Below are positions 25,201-39,264 of a DNA stretch of 49,169 nt, one piece after another. Positions within the stretch are counted from its first letter, which is position 1. Every line of letters starts with the position of its first letter. This DNA is from Elysia marginata (Eukaryota > Mollusca > Gastropoda > Plakobranchidae), in contig BMAT01000732.1 in assembly GCA_019649035.1 (NCBI GenBank), positions 86,449-135,617 of the forward strand, given 5' to 3'. Under the pieces are notes generated by a model. That model made no database searches. It was not told the DNA's origin and saw nothing but the letters and a program-made list of their open reading frames with translations. The position numbers and the translations under genes were made by a program.

Positions 25201-28200
25201 GTTGCACTTATGAAATTGGTCATGGAGTATAAATATATAACAAACTTACGTCACTCTACAAACTCTTTCATATCTCAAGGAAACAGCTGCTTCGTTAGCT
25301 GTATCAGCCTCTTCAAACTTTTTTAGAGCTGCTTCATAGCTTGAGATCATCTCAGTAATAGGGCCCACCTAAAAAATTAAATTTTTCTCATGGTTAACAA
25401 AACAAAAAAGAAAGAAAAAATAGAAGGAGTAGGGAGATAATAAAAAGCTTAACCTTATCAAATCAACGTAAAAACATTTTTCTCTCAACCCTGTTAACAA
25501 ATTCAAAAGGTAATGACTCTACAGCATAACAGCTTTCTAATTTTTTTGCTTTCTTGTCTTCCCAGTGCAAAATCTACTCAACTAGCAAAGTTCAACAAAA
25601 TCTTAACATTGCTAAATGCAGTTTTCTTCCTTTTTATAGATAGGCTAAATTTTTATACACAGTTACCTTTCTCCAGTAGGTCATGAGCTGAGAACTGTAC
25701 TCCTCATGGTAGAGACGATCAAAGACGCGCCATTCACACAGACACTGTGAAAGGTGGAATTTGTCTTCCAGACAAGACAGGTGATATGGATATTCCTCAA
25801 CCATCCTTGATGTGTCTGCATGGTCTTTGAAATAGGTTGCTAGCTTACGGTGCCAAAAATAGTAAGCCCTTGACCTTTCTGTCTTTCCAGTAGTTGCCTC
25901 TAAGTCTACAACTTCTGTAAAATATCTGGAAATAAGTGGAAATTCAAAAACACATGGGAAGTTACATATACAAACTGTTTCAAGTCCATTCAAGCTTTAT
26001 TCCAAAATTTTAAAGCAGCCTACTTTATGTGATAAATCATAACATCCAATGGCAAGAGGCTTAACTTTTTGGAGATTTGGCTCAAAGAAACTAAATGAGT
26101 AAAATAAATAGTTAAAAAATGTTGCTGAAATACAAAGACACTTTCATAGAGAGAGTAGAGTATTTCACCGTTCTTCAAAAAGTTCTGTAGCTTACCACTT
26201 TTTATATATGTAAAAATTTCAGCAACATGTCTAGTAAAATTTCAGTCTCATTCTCATCTTATTCATTTACTGGCTGGTTCATGAAACCAAAAGATCCACC
26301 TAGGGGCAACAAAAAGGTAGAGGCTGAACAAAATTTGTCATACAACATAACTGAGCACCTTGACACAAATTACAATGATGAGGTAACAAAATAAAATAGA
26401 AAAGAAAAACATTGCTGTAATGAACAAATAATAATAACCACACTAATTTCTTGAGACTTTTTACCCCAAAATCGTTTTAAAATTACAGCATTATTGAATA
26501 GCCTATATATTATCTTATTAACCATGATAGTCAACAGAAAAAAAAAAGATTTTATATGGATATCTGAGATTGAATTTGTAGGTGCATCTCTAATATTAAT
26601 CAAGACAGCCAACATAATTGTTTGGTTGTCTGTACATAATGATTTGAGAAATTTAGAAACAAAACATACATGAAGTCCTTACAAGTCAAATTTGAAAATA
26701 CTCAATTTAGAAAATTGCCGTTGATAATGTGAACAATTAGATTGGCAGTCCTGACAGCTGTGTGAGCTTATTGTTTCTCCTCTGATGAAAATATTACACC
26801 AACCAGTGACTTGGAATAATGAAAAAAGTTGGCTCTAAAATCATACATTTTTAGATGACTTGCTACTAGGACTTGAATAATATGCAACTTGTGTAAAAAA
26901 AGGCAGCAACACAACTTTACCTTTTGCGTACAGCTTTACTGAGTGCTCTGTGATAGAAATCAAGTCGGCCTTCCCTACTGTCTCCATATGGCCGCAGAAA
27001 TGGTTGGAGGATTTGGTAAGCAGCTTTCCAGGCCTCATCTGATAAATGTTCTTTCTTCCTCAGCATATCTTTCTCTGCTTTTTCAGTTTCCTCTGTGAGA
27101 AAATAAGTTTATACATACAGTTAACAGGCTTTGTGAAAGAAATACTTGTGATTTTAAGGTAAAGAAATTCTTGTGATTTATAGTTAATTTGAATTCTTCC
27201 TAGTTATAAAGACACTGCTTGAATTGGTTGCAAAAAAGTTAATAACATTATTAATTTCAAATTCGATCAGTAGCTGATCACTATTTAAAAAAAAGAGGTT
27301 TCACTAAACATAGAAGACCATGACTATGCTCATCAAGCATGATTCCAAATTGATGGAATGTTTTGGGCTAACTGAAAATCATCTCTTTAAAGAAGCTTTT
27401 GATTCCTTGTAACAGAGTTTTCAAAAATATCAGCTGCTATATTATATGAACTTTTTGTTGGTTAACTTTGACAGCATTGAAGTAATATAATGAAGCCTTA
27501 TTGGGTATAATGAAGTGCTATTGTGTATACCTTTCTCTTCAAAAGGTGATGGAGGTATTGTGAGGGTCCCATCTGCCATGAGCTCTCTCAACTCAAATTC
27601 ATTGAGCCCTGCTGCAGAGGCTTCTAGAAGACAGAGAATTCCTATGTGAAGACCTCCATCTGGACCAGACTCAAGGCGCTGAAGCAGCTCTTCAAATAAC
27701 CTGAACAATCAAATGATTGTTGATTAAATATTTAACAAAATGGACTTGTACTATTTAGTTTATCATGAGCTTAAAATTTAAAGAGATTTTAGCACTCTCT
27801 AGATGTAATGAGACATACATGTACATATTATTTTGGTAAGTGCACAGCTTCCTACAATGAAGAACATAAATTGTTGCCGCTGCTTTTTGTTTTTGTCTGT
27901 TGTAACCATATGATATCATTTCCACACATTATATTAAATAATTAATTTCTTAAAATCACTTTACAAAGTGTGCTGATCATAGTCACATATAATTTTTTCA
28001 TGTTTAGACTTACTATCTATTATGTGTCTTCTACTTCACTTTCTAAAGACACCAATGGTTGTAAAATTATCTATTATACAAAATTTTCTTCATAAAGCAG
28101 TCAACATAAGATTCTTTTTTAATACAACACTGAAAAGTTTAGAATGACCCACAAATGAAACTACAAACTAAAACATTAAGTATTGTTATAGCCTTGAACT

Positions 28201-31200
28201 TTCGTGCTTGACAAAATTATTGAAACATTAGCCACAGAAAAAAGAAACTATTTTGTTCAAGAATGTGGAACATCCAAAAAAAATAAGCCTCCACGTTCAT
28301 TAGCAGCTGCAGTAACAAGATTAATTTTGTGGTTGTTTATCAATGAGAGTCAAAACAATTTTATTGAACCCAATATGTTCATGGCATCAATGAAAGTGAA
28401 AAAAAAAACAATGTAGCATTTTATTTCAACCAAAATTGCAGCGTATATATAAAAAAAGACACCAATTGCTTCTATTGGTTTGGTTCCCTTTCTGCACATT
28501 TCTGTGTAATAATCGTTCAAACTATATGATTACCTCATTTATCAAACCTTTGAGTTTTATTTACTATTAGCCTTTAAGCAATCAAAATTTTAAAACCCAA
28601 ACAGTTAGTAACAGTACTTGCCAACAAAGCTGTCATGTAAAGTGTTTATAGAATGGACCAGGTAAGTTTAACCCCGAATAAAGGAGCGTAGTGGCAACAT
28701 GGTATAAGCTACTTTTCTCTTAGTGGCAAGGCGGTGAGTGCCAAAGCATATTTAGGTCGAAGGTTCGAATCAAACCAACGGCAGACATTTCGGGCATTCC
28801 CACTAGAAAGCCTACGTCTATCCACTGCTAATTTCATACCTTACAAATCTTTCAATCATAAGTTTAACCCAATACTTTTGTCATGTTCTAGACGTAGATG
28901 TAAGAAGTTCAGATTTCTAAAAGCTACAAGGCTTTATTTATAATTTGTGTTTCTCAGCATGTGTTTCACTTGCTTAGAAAATTTAAAAGATGAAAATTCC
29001 TGGGCTCTCTACTAGTTTTATCTTTAAAAAAAACATAAATAAACCCTAAATCTAGAAATGTACAAAGGATCACAGAGCAACATGACTAAAGCGCATGCTA
29101 AATTTTCCAGGTTAGAAAACATGCTTACATTAAAAGACTGTCAGGTAGGTGGTGAATCTTTTCTGAAACTTTCTCTGGGGATCCCGCTAGCTTGATCTCC
29201 TGACATGCTAAGGTTAACCACAGAGGATTTTCTGATGATGGTTTATCCAGTAGTGCTCTCAGCTGTTTCTCTTTCAGCTGATTGGTTTCTAGTATGTCTT
29301 CAATTAAACACTGCAAACACAGAATATGAAATTGGATTTTTTTTGTCACATTTTAATTGCAAAACAGCAACTTCAAAAGTATAATAACAAAACTGAAATA
29401 CATCTTGTTTTCAACATGTAAAAGTTTTCTTGGAAAAATATTCCTACAGTTTTCACTATGGTACATAGGAATCCACATAAAACATTGAAGATAGACACCT
29501 CACTCAGTCAAGACAAACTTACCAACTAAATTTTTGTTTTGAAAGAATAAAATATCTGGCTGAAGTTTTTCATGTTTGTTTTGTTGTTATATAATAGTGA
29601 GGACTAAAAATATTGATCTGCACAATTGGGAATGAGATTAGAGAGCAAATTATCGTTCCTGTTGGTGAACTCCCTCTTTGAAGTCAATTGCATGCAGGCC
29701 AGAACTATAATTATGGGCACCATTCTCATTCCCAATACACTGTTCAAAAATTTAAATACATGTAGGAGCATCCATAAACTGTACGAAAATTTAAAAAGTT
29801 TCTTTGCATATAAGTTCCTTCTTGTCGGCTGATTATACTGCTAATTATGAGTATACTGCAGAAAATCTGAGCTGAGACAGATGAGATTGCAGAGGAGTCT
29901 ACATTCTTGTAAGAGAATAATTTTCTGAGAGAATACCTGTTTGGAGGCATTATCAAGCGGAGTCACACTGATTTGTGTTGGTTTTGTCTCCCGTTCCAAA
30001 AGTGCTTTGTGTACCTCAGTGTCAGTCACCATGGCCATCACCAAGCGAACCTGAGGTGCCAACTTACGAGGGACCCAGCTTATGATGCGAGCTCCATGTT
30101 CTTTAGTAAACTAAACATTTGGACAAAAACAGAGAATATTTATACAAGTAAGAAGTTAGTGAATGCTTGCAGGTTGATTTTCATCCACCAAACATCTACA
30201 TACTAGAACCCTAGACAATGTGAATTTATACAGAAAATAAATAAAAGGTAAATAAACTGCTTCAATTTTCTTGAAAACATCTTAAGCTTATTCTTAGATA
30301 CATTTGTTTACTTGGGCAAAAAGTTTTGAAACTTGTAAAGAAGAGAGAACTTTAATTTGCTTTCATAAAGATCAAAATGTCTACCTGATCAGCCCCATCC
30401 AGAAATATAATGAGAGGTTCTGTGTTGAGATTTGACATCATGCTACAGCACATCTGGGCTGCCGAGTCCAAGTCTTTGGCACAGCTGGAATTCTGGTCAG
30501 AAAACAAAGATGGTTCAATAATGTGTATTAACATATTACTGAAACTTTGAACATTCATTAACCTACAATAAAGATGTCTTCTTCATAAAAGAGAGTAAGA
30601 AGCTAATTGCCAAATGGTCTATTTTTCATGAAAAACAAAATCTGAGCAAAATTTCCATTGATTTTCTTCTTGTTAGAAGAGAAATGAATCTAACAAACAA
30701 CCAAATTTCTATTTTTATATTGGGTGGCACCCCCAAAAAACGTCCTCAATTCTCGAGTACCATATCTCTAACAGTCTTTGTGCAATTGTTCTACAATTTA
30801 GGCATATGATAAATCAACTATCACTGCAATACCACATCATATATCAACAAAATCCGTGGATGAATAATGAATTAACATATCTTTTTAAAAAATTTTTGCG
30901 ATCTGCGCTGCGCACTCATAAATCAACCAGAAAAATGACAGCAGAATTACAGACAGGAAGAAGCACTATACTAAGAATTGCGAAAAGGGATCTGAAATTA
31001 AATTTACTGATGAAGGTGTTGAGCAAATAAAAAAGATTTCACTCTAGAGATTGCCAAAAGTAGACAAAATGATGTTGTCTACGAATGAAAGAAGTCTGAC
31101 ATCCCTCTGCAACAGCTTTACCACAAAACGAATCGGTTTTCACAGAAAGACATGGTTTCTGCTCGCGTGTGCTGGAACGGCAAGACCAAGATTTTTTTTC

Positions 31201-34200
31201 TCAATACAAAAACTAAGAAGGTCAATTCAGAGAATTACATCTCTCTGCTTAAGAAAAGAATATTTTCTATTATGTCACAAACTTTATCCTTTAGGTGACT
31301 TCCGCAACAAGACGATGTTACTTTGCACAGAAGTCGTGCAACCGAACAGTTTCTTATAGATCAAGGAGGCGATTTTGTTGTCAAAGATGACTGGTGACCA
31401 CAATCTCCAGATTTAAACTGATGGACAAGGCAATGTGGGACTTGCTTGCTGAGAAGGTCTACATGACATGAAAATGAAATGAAAGCAAAAAAATAAAGGA
31501 GTGCTGGAGGCAAATAGGTATTGAGTAAGTGAGAAAGCCAATCGCAACATGGTGCAAAAGAGTTAGAGCTGTTGTTCAGTTGGAAGAGGTTCTACAGATC
31601 CCTTGAAAAATTGATTACACTGAAGTTCATATACTGCTTATTTCTTATCTGTGTTGCGTTTCACATAGAATAAAATAACTTCTAAATCAATAAAGCCAGA
31701 GGCTTAAAACTATACACACCTTGACATGAATAATTTGTCTTAATACGTTTGTATTTTCATATAAATACCTTTAAGAGGTATGAAGTAATAGGCTGACAAA
31801 GTTGGGGATGTTTTTGGGAGCCACCCGATATATTTTTCTTTTTTATTTTCAAATGATACAAAAGCTTTTAGAACATTTCAATTGATCTTGAAGTTTCAAG
31901 TAGAGTAAGACAGTCTGAGCACCTGAGGACCTTTATTCTACAATATTTCATTTTTTTAAGTTAGATAACTGTTTACCTTTTTGGACAAGCCCATCTCCCT
32001 TAGCAATCGCTTCAACATCTGCTCAAGAGAGGATGAACCAGGTACAGCTCCAACAAAATGGTAAAACACTCGCCACTTATCACTTCTGTCACTATGGAAA
32101 ATGCAAAAAAAAGAACATTGAAAGGAAATATTCATTGATATGTTTTGACTCTGCTACAAATATTTCTTCAAATGCTAAACTTTACAGGGGATAAAGGTAA
32201 AAGAGGGGCGCAAATCTAATTTAGTTGATATAGCTGCGTTTCTTCCTACTAGGTGGGTCACCTTTCTAGGCTATGCAGCTGTACACATTTTATGAAAGAC
32301 AGGCATACAATTTTAGTCTTAATACAATTAAATTATTTTAAGTTTTTTTTACCTGCCAGATTATATAGCTGATGCTTCTCTTGAACTGAGGAATTTGTTT
32401 GTATCTCAAGAATGTTTTACAGCTTTGTGATGTCTATTTTTGGATCTATTCTATTGTAGGCTATTTTTACATTGAAAGAAACTATCTTTCCCTTTTAAAC
32501 TGGTTGTTAGATTACTTCTCAATTTGAATAACTTGTTTCCTCAATTTCTGAAAAAATTCCAATTCATGATGAATCAAGTATATTTTTACAAGGCTTATTA
32601 TAGTTTTACATTATAGGATTTTGAATGAGTCTGGGGTGTTTTGATGTTTTCTGCATGGCATTTGAACAGAGGCCAAAATCAGCTGCATTGTATTATAACT
32701 ATTAATATTATCGGATAAAACAAAAAAAGTATATAATAGGATTTTATCAATAACATAACAGGTGTGTAAATGACCAATACAAAAAAAACTTGAACTTTGA
32801 GAGAGATTTTTTTTAGTATAACTGTGTGCCCGATCAGGACAACCCCTTACAAGTCTGATATGTTTCTTTTCGAACGTTTAACTTTTTGTTCTGAAAACTT
32901 CAACACTTGTCATATTTTCTAAGATCCAAGATAAAAGTTTTTGAATGTGTTGTAACTATGTCTACATTAGAGCTTTTTCTTTTCCATGGAAAAACTTTAC
33001 CCCTACCAGCAGCTGCAGTTTTATTGGCACAAGGTATATCTAAACTCTGGCTGTCAATAGACCTAGCAATTGCAGATGTAGTGGCACAAGAGAAAACTTG
33101 AACTCTAGCTGCCATCCCACTAAAAGTAGCAGTTGCATTAGAAGTGGTAGGCCTACAAGGGATTATAGAGATACTTGAGCTCTGGTTGCTGTCACTACAA
33201 CTAGCAGCTGCAGATGTAGTGGCACAAGAGATGTAAACTTAGACTGTGGCTGCCACTTAGAATACCAGTTGTATATGAAGTAGCACAAGGGATTAAGATA
33301 CTTGAGCTATGGTTGCTGCCACTACAACTAGCAGCTGCAGATGCAGAATCTAGTGGCACAAGAGATACTTGAATCTTGGCTGCCACTAGAACTAGCAGCT
33401 GCATGATTCTATCTGGACCCAGATCTATGTCAAATCTAATCTAGATAGATCCCAACAGTAGAAAAAAGCTGAAATCAGCAGAAATCTGAAAGATTTACAT
33501 CCCTGACATCAACGTTTATGTTCTTTTTAGATACAAATTTTCCTCAATTCCTATTCATTTTTTCTGTGATGTAGAAAAGAGTTTATATTCACCCCAAAGC
33601 CTGTAGACGTCCTTCTTCTAATTTACTCAAGATTGTTTGCACTGCTGAACACATGATTGAGGTTTTGCCTGAGCCAGACGCTCCCAGGAGAACCAAGGGA
33701 ATGTCTCTTTCTTCCTTTTCAATATAGTTTTCAATCTGAGGAAGATATTTTATAATGATGTTTGAAACAGGTACTTACAATAACTGTGGACATAACTTAA
33801 AAGTGAAGAATAGTGAAGAGAGTGTTTTAAGGGAGGGTAGTACCACTAGCATGCTCTACGGTTGTGAAACGTGGACAATGAGGAAAGCGGATGAATCAAA
33901 GATAGAGGCAGCTGAAATGTGGTTTTTCAAAAGATTACAAAGAGTGAGCTGGAAAGACAGAAGAACAAATGGAAATATGTTAGCAGAAATGGGGACTGAA
34001 AGGACACTACTATCACTAGTAAAAGAAAGAAGGCTTAAGTATATTGGACATGCAGAAAGAAATACAAAAACCGATTTAATGAAGACCATCTTCGAAGGAA
34101 AAACAGAAGCAAAAAGAGGAAGAGGCAGGCCATCATTATCCTATGTTGACCAAGTCAGTAAAGCAACAGGGCTGAAGTTACAGAGCATATCGCAGAAAAG

Positions 34201-37200
34201 TCAGGACAGAGTTATATGGAGAGGGATTGTGAAGTCTTCTTGTGCAGCAGCAAACATCAATCCCGATGATGCCGCAAGGTAAGGTAAGGTAAGTACCACT
34301 AGATTTTAAAACAGGATTGTTTCATAGGGGAATACCACCAGATTTTAACACAGGAATTTAATTGCCTTAATATCACTACAATCTCCTTTTCCTTTAATTT
34401 CATGAGAAACATGAAAAATGAACACAACACCTACCCACAACAAAATCAACAGAAGGTTTGCAAAACAGAGACTATGAAGATGATGTCTCTAAATTGACAA
34501 CTGTTGTCTCAGGAGAGCTGAACTACATAGCACCTACCATTATTTATGCAATTCAGCTGCTGTCGCAGTTGCAACTATTAACAGTCAATTGGAGAGAGAA
34601 CTATAAGCTTTGGACTATTGGCAGAAGAGGAGAGTAATGAAAGTAAGAGCATGAGGAAGATTTTCATATTGCTTTTGAACAGGTGTCTGGCTCAAAGCTT
34701 CAACAGCATTTTTTTTTTACAATCAAACAGAAATTTTCTCTTCATATTTGAATCTTTTGGTAATTTTTTACGCATGTAGTGAATAGAACTGAATTAAACA
34801 ATATGGCAAAAATATGAGAATGCAATACCTTATTTTTGTATCACTGAAGTGCACTTAAAATGTCCTGCTTCCTGCCCATTTCATCAAAAAAATTTTCCAG
34901 TAACACATATGTCTTGCATTCTGTCCAAATGAGTCGTAAGTCGGAAGGCTTAGTTTGGAGATATAGGCTTTTAAAGTTTAGTGGGTGTTCAAAAGTCAAA
35001 TTTTTTTTATCTTAGATATTGACACTAAAACCATTTCTAAACAGTTTTCCCATCTGCTGGATGTTCAGATTTCATTGTTTAGGTGTTAAATTTTAATTGG
35101 TATGATTGCTGAGGCCTCAAGACCTTTGTAGTTGTCTAAATTTTTAATGCTGTTTTCTACCATTTCTGAAATTTTACAACTCCTAACCCTGCCGACTACA
35201 AACGGCTATAACTTCATACAGAAGCATGATAGAGCTTTTCTGTTTGTTGTATTTAGAAGTAGAGAAAATAAGCTTTTCTGTAATACCAATATCTGTCTAC
35301 CTTCCAATTTCGACTTAGACTCATTTGGACTGGTTGTGAGACATATGTAGTTGAAAAAGTTCTGACAGCTTCTTTGATTGGTCTTGAAATATAGCCTTTA
35401 TTTTAAAACCCCAGGCCTGTGGCAAGTCTAAGCATCAACAAATATAATGCAAAAACAAGAAAATAGGTTTCAAATGTTTATTCAGTGCGGAAGCAAAAGT
35501 TTTAAAAATGTGTTCATATTATCAGTCCTTTAAACCCACCTGTTGAACAACATTGCCTCTGCCCCATACAGATTTTCCTCTTGATTGCAAAAATTCATGG
35601 TGAGATAATCTGGGATCATTTGAGAGTGTGTTATCTTCTCCGCAATAGTCATATGCGATGCGCTGCTTTATGAAATCGGTGACCTGAAGGAGGAAAAAGA
35701 ACAAAAGAAAATGAAAAATTGAATTGCAGTTCAAGCAAAAAGCATTTTTAAGTTTCTTAGTTTCTATAGATTTTTTTTTCATAATTGCTCCACCCTGTGT
35801 ATTAGATAATTAGATTTGTTGAAAATGCTCTATTTCTTTTTTCTTTTTTTTTTTGGGGGGGGGATGTCATAGGAAAAGTTGATTAAGCCAGAAACAACTC
35901 TTCTACTGTACAGCTTAAGCTTGTGGTCCAAGAAAGAAAAAATGAGGAACATACCATAAGCATAGTTTCAAAAGGAATCATATTAAATTTTTTTACTGAT
36001 AATCTTATGCAAATCTGAAAGTAAACAGTTCTGAATTTAACTTACTTACTGTCAAAACAAAATAGTGGAACACCTCAATAAAGATCACCCGTCTTATGTG
36101 ATTTTAAACTTAAAGACATCTGCATAAATTGGTATAGTAATTTGACTCCTGAACTAAGACCTCCCCCCCTCCTCTTATAAAAGACCTGTTTTAACCAGAA
36201 TTTTTTACTGTCTTTATTCAGAGGTTCCACTGTAATCTATAACTGCAACAAAGTGCACTATGCAACTGGAAAATAATTCAAAATACAATAACTGCACTTT
36301 AGTGTGAATGCATTGTACAAACGACTAAATCAGTGTTTGTACTCTCTGCGAAAGATAAGATCATTTAAGATAAGATGCGAGCTTCTAAAAATATTTTACA
36401 CAGCCACTATTTAGAGCATATTGACATTTGGGATTACAGTTTGGGGAGGAGATATAAGTATGCAAGACAATTAAAAACTGAACAAGATTATTAAAAAAGC
36501 AACAAATATTACACAATGCTGTCTGCCATTACTTGATGAGCTCTACTCTAGTTATGTTATTAAAAAGAGCTTGAAAATAATGGGAGACGAATCGCACCCA
36601 CTGAGTACTTCTTACAAAAGATTCCAAAGATCAGAGCACTTAACAACTACAAAATGTAGGACTGAGAGATACAGAGAGACATTCATTCCCACTTCCATTA
36701 GGAAACTTAAATGAACAGCGAAGAGCTGCCCATATATAATTTATGTGATATTCATTTCATTGTTAACACTATACAAGTATTTACAATAAATTTGACTCTT
36801 CACGTACTAAAATCTTTAATGCTACATGTTTTAATACACTGTTACTGCTAATGCAATACCCAATATATTTATAGGCTTTCTCCTCTCTCTCTACACATGC
36901 CTTTTTATCTACTCATATTTCATGTATATCTATATTATTTCCTATCTATACAAATTTTTGTAATGTGATTATGATTTTTATGCTTTTTTGCTTATATATT
37001 TGTCCACAATGACCTCATAAGTTATTGCTTTATGCTGTGGCTATGAAAGTTAGAGTGCTAAAAGACGAGCTAATGTAGTGGAATGATTGAGTCATATATA
37101 TCTATTTATGTACATATTTTGTCTAAGAAAAAACACAACCAAAAAAAATATCCATGGTCATTGGAAAAATAAAGTTTCATATTCATATTCATAGTGTGTT

Positions 37201-39232
37201 TTAGTACTCCATGCTTGATATTTTTTTATCTTACTGATTGCTTGAATTCATCAGAGAAGGTTAGAAGAGGTTGGTTCTTGGTGTCCACTCCTTGGTATTT
37301 TGGTGAATATGTGACCACTCGATCATGCTTTGAGGGGAAATATTAAAATTCACATTTGAATTGGGTGTGATATAAGAATAAAATAGAGTGAAAAAAAAAA
37401 AAAGAACCTATGCATTTATATTTTACATTTGAAATTTTAAAAATGAACAAAAAATCAAAATAAGGAAAGCCAGTTTGCAATAATTTTAAAGTATCAGTTC
37501 AAAAAACTATCCAGTGTTGACATAATTTAGATAAATTAAATACAAAATCATAATAAAAATAGGAGAACATAATGCACACTTTGTGTATCTTTTTCCCTTG
37601 CGGAAAAGCATAGATTTGATTTTATCACAAATCTAAAAGACTCAATAAAGATTAGTGTTCTAGTGGACTTACAGGAAATTTGTGTTTGATCTTATCAAAT
37701 TCCCCACTACTTTTTTGAGATGCGGAGGTAGCTTGAACAAAGTTGGTCATATCTTTATCTCTCACATCTTGTATAGAGTCATCATCCCTCAACAGAAACA
37801 AGGCTAGGAAAAAAAGATTCACCTTTTAAATACAAACTATTGCAAAAAACATAATCGAGTGCACAAAGGAGATGGTTTTGTTGATGGGTTTGTTTTAAAT
37901 TCAAGGCAATCTTAGACTTTTCTGATCTTGGGTTCAAATTTATTCTAGATAAACTCTTGGTAGTTTTCTAAGAATATATCTAGGTTAATTTTGGCATTGG
38001 TCAGACTGTAACTACTTCACTAATGTAAACTATGAAAACAAAAAAGAACAATGTAAAAAAATTGGTTTTAGTTTGCAAGCTTCAGACATAATTGATCTGA
38101 GTCAAATCATCTCAACAAAGCAGACTTTTTGCCAGCAGCACAAGTCTCATATGTATCCTAGTAGAATGGGTTGACTTATTAAAAAACAATTTTGCTCTTT
38201 CTTTCCCTCTCACTCTTTGTTTGTTCTATGTAGAAAATGAACTTGATGACTCAAAAACTATCTATCACCAAAAGAAAAAAGAAGGCTTTGTGATTTCAAA
38301 TTCTATGACATAATTGAAACAATTAAATTCAAGAAAATAATTTTGTATTCCATATTATGTAAAATACATGCTGATCTATCAATTTTTTAGCTTTGTAACA
38401 ATGGCAAATGTCCAAACACTTTCAAATTGATTGGAAAGAAATTAGGCAGGTAGAGTTTAATAGGGGCATAATTGACTTGAGCAAAAAAAAGGAAGAAAGA
38501 TTACATTCACAAGTTTATTTTGAAAAATGTTATTTCAGAAAAGAATTCACAGAAAAAAAATATTTAAAATATTTTATGTTTCAGACTTAGGGCTACAAAA
38601 ATGTATGAAGGCAATTTACTATTTGCACCTTTGTTTTCCACTTACAATTTGTGTTGTTCTCACGAAAGGCAGAAGACAACAACTCTAAGTCCTCATAGAG
38701 AAGACCAAATGCCTCTTGAAAGTCTTCCACAATTTCCTCTGAGTACTCTCCCCACAGTGGCACCCATCCTAATGAAGAGCTGGATAGGATAGTACAATTT
38801 CATTAAAAAAAAAGAGTCCAAAAAGCATGTCCTAAACAGGGTTGGGAATAGCCATCCCAAAAAAATTGATACAGTGGTACCCATTTTTAACGAGAACTAG
38901 AATTACGAGAACTGTTGGTATAAAGAGAGATATAAAAATCCCCGTTTTTCTCTCTATTTGAGCCCTATAATTTATTTTGGGAATAACGAGAACCTAAGTC
39001 AGCATAGCCGGAAAAATCTCGGTAATAACGAGAACAGAGTGTTCAGAAACCCAGCGCAATGAGGCGGCTGAGAGAGAGTGGCGGAGGCCTTGCAGTTGCA
39101 TCATTCAAAGTCCAAACCAAAATCTAGCAAAGTACATACAGTACAAAAACCACAGGCCTAGACACACGAATTTCTACCCCTTCAACTTCTTCTGTCCTCC
39201 CCAACCCCCTCCGCTCCACCACCACCCCCCCC

Positions 39233-39264
<32 letters not shown>

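Larger units (their letters stand above)
17615..25368 (-). other. Exons 16-22: TPR-like repeat region
   Basis: Residues about 707-996. Helical hairpins with TPR spacing are visible: MISSYEAALKKFEEADTANE (exon 16), AGKHQDALELLKTAMKIEEK then MVDLYSLMSEIYDE (exon 17), TIHYAKKSIRIRKTLPG (exon 18), YKLGMSLMRLAFN and YIDRSLKIFLE (exon 19), LYNEAMELCMQMYGELH and LYINIGIVYED (exon 21), DYKKSYHYFKKWARLSEEIM with GPDHPKTLRAK (exon 22). Such repeats bind partner proteins. Introns 17-22 are all phase 0, a sign of modular growth. Confidence 0.8.
29937..33735 (-). other. Exons 8-11: P-loop NTPase core
   Basis: Exon 8 (266-313) has strand IPLVLLGASGSGKTS, with Walker A at 283-291, all key residues (G, K, T/S) present. 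Exon 9 (313-351) has the FYHFVGAVPGSSS strand-loop and the helix LEQMLKRLLREMG, as in NACHT/STAND proteins of the TTC41/NPHP3 type. Exon 10 (352-387) has Walker B LIIFLDGADQ with the acidic residue in place. Exon 11 (388-445) has RIISWVPRKLAPQVRLVMAM, the strand that carries sensor 1 in this class, and ISVTPLDNASKQ. Nothing needed for nucleotide binding is visibly lost. Confidence 0.85.

Noticed and set aside
33755..34282. 175-codon ORF as a host gene
   Set aside because: Most of it is a LINE reverse-transcriptase end bounded by target-site duplications; the first codons are intron sequence read through.
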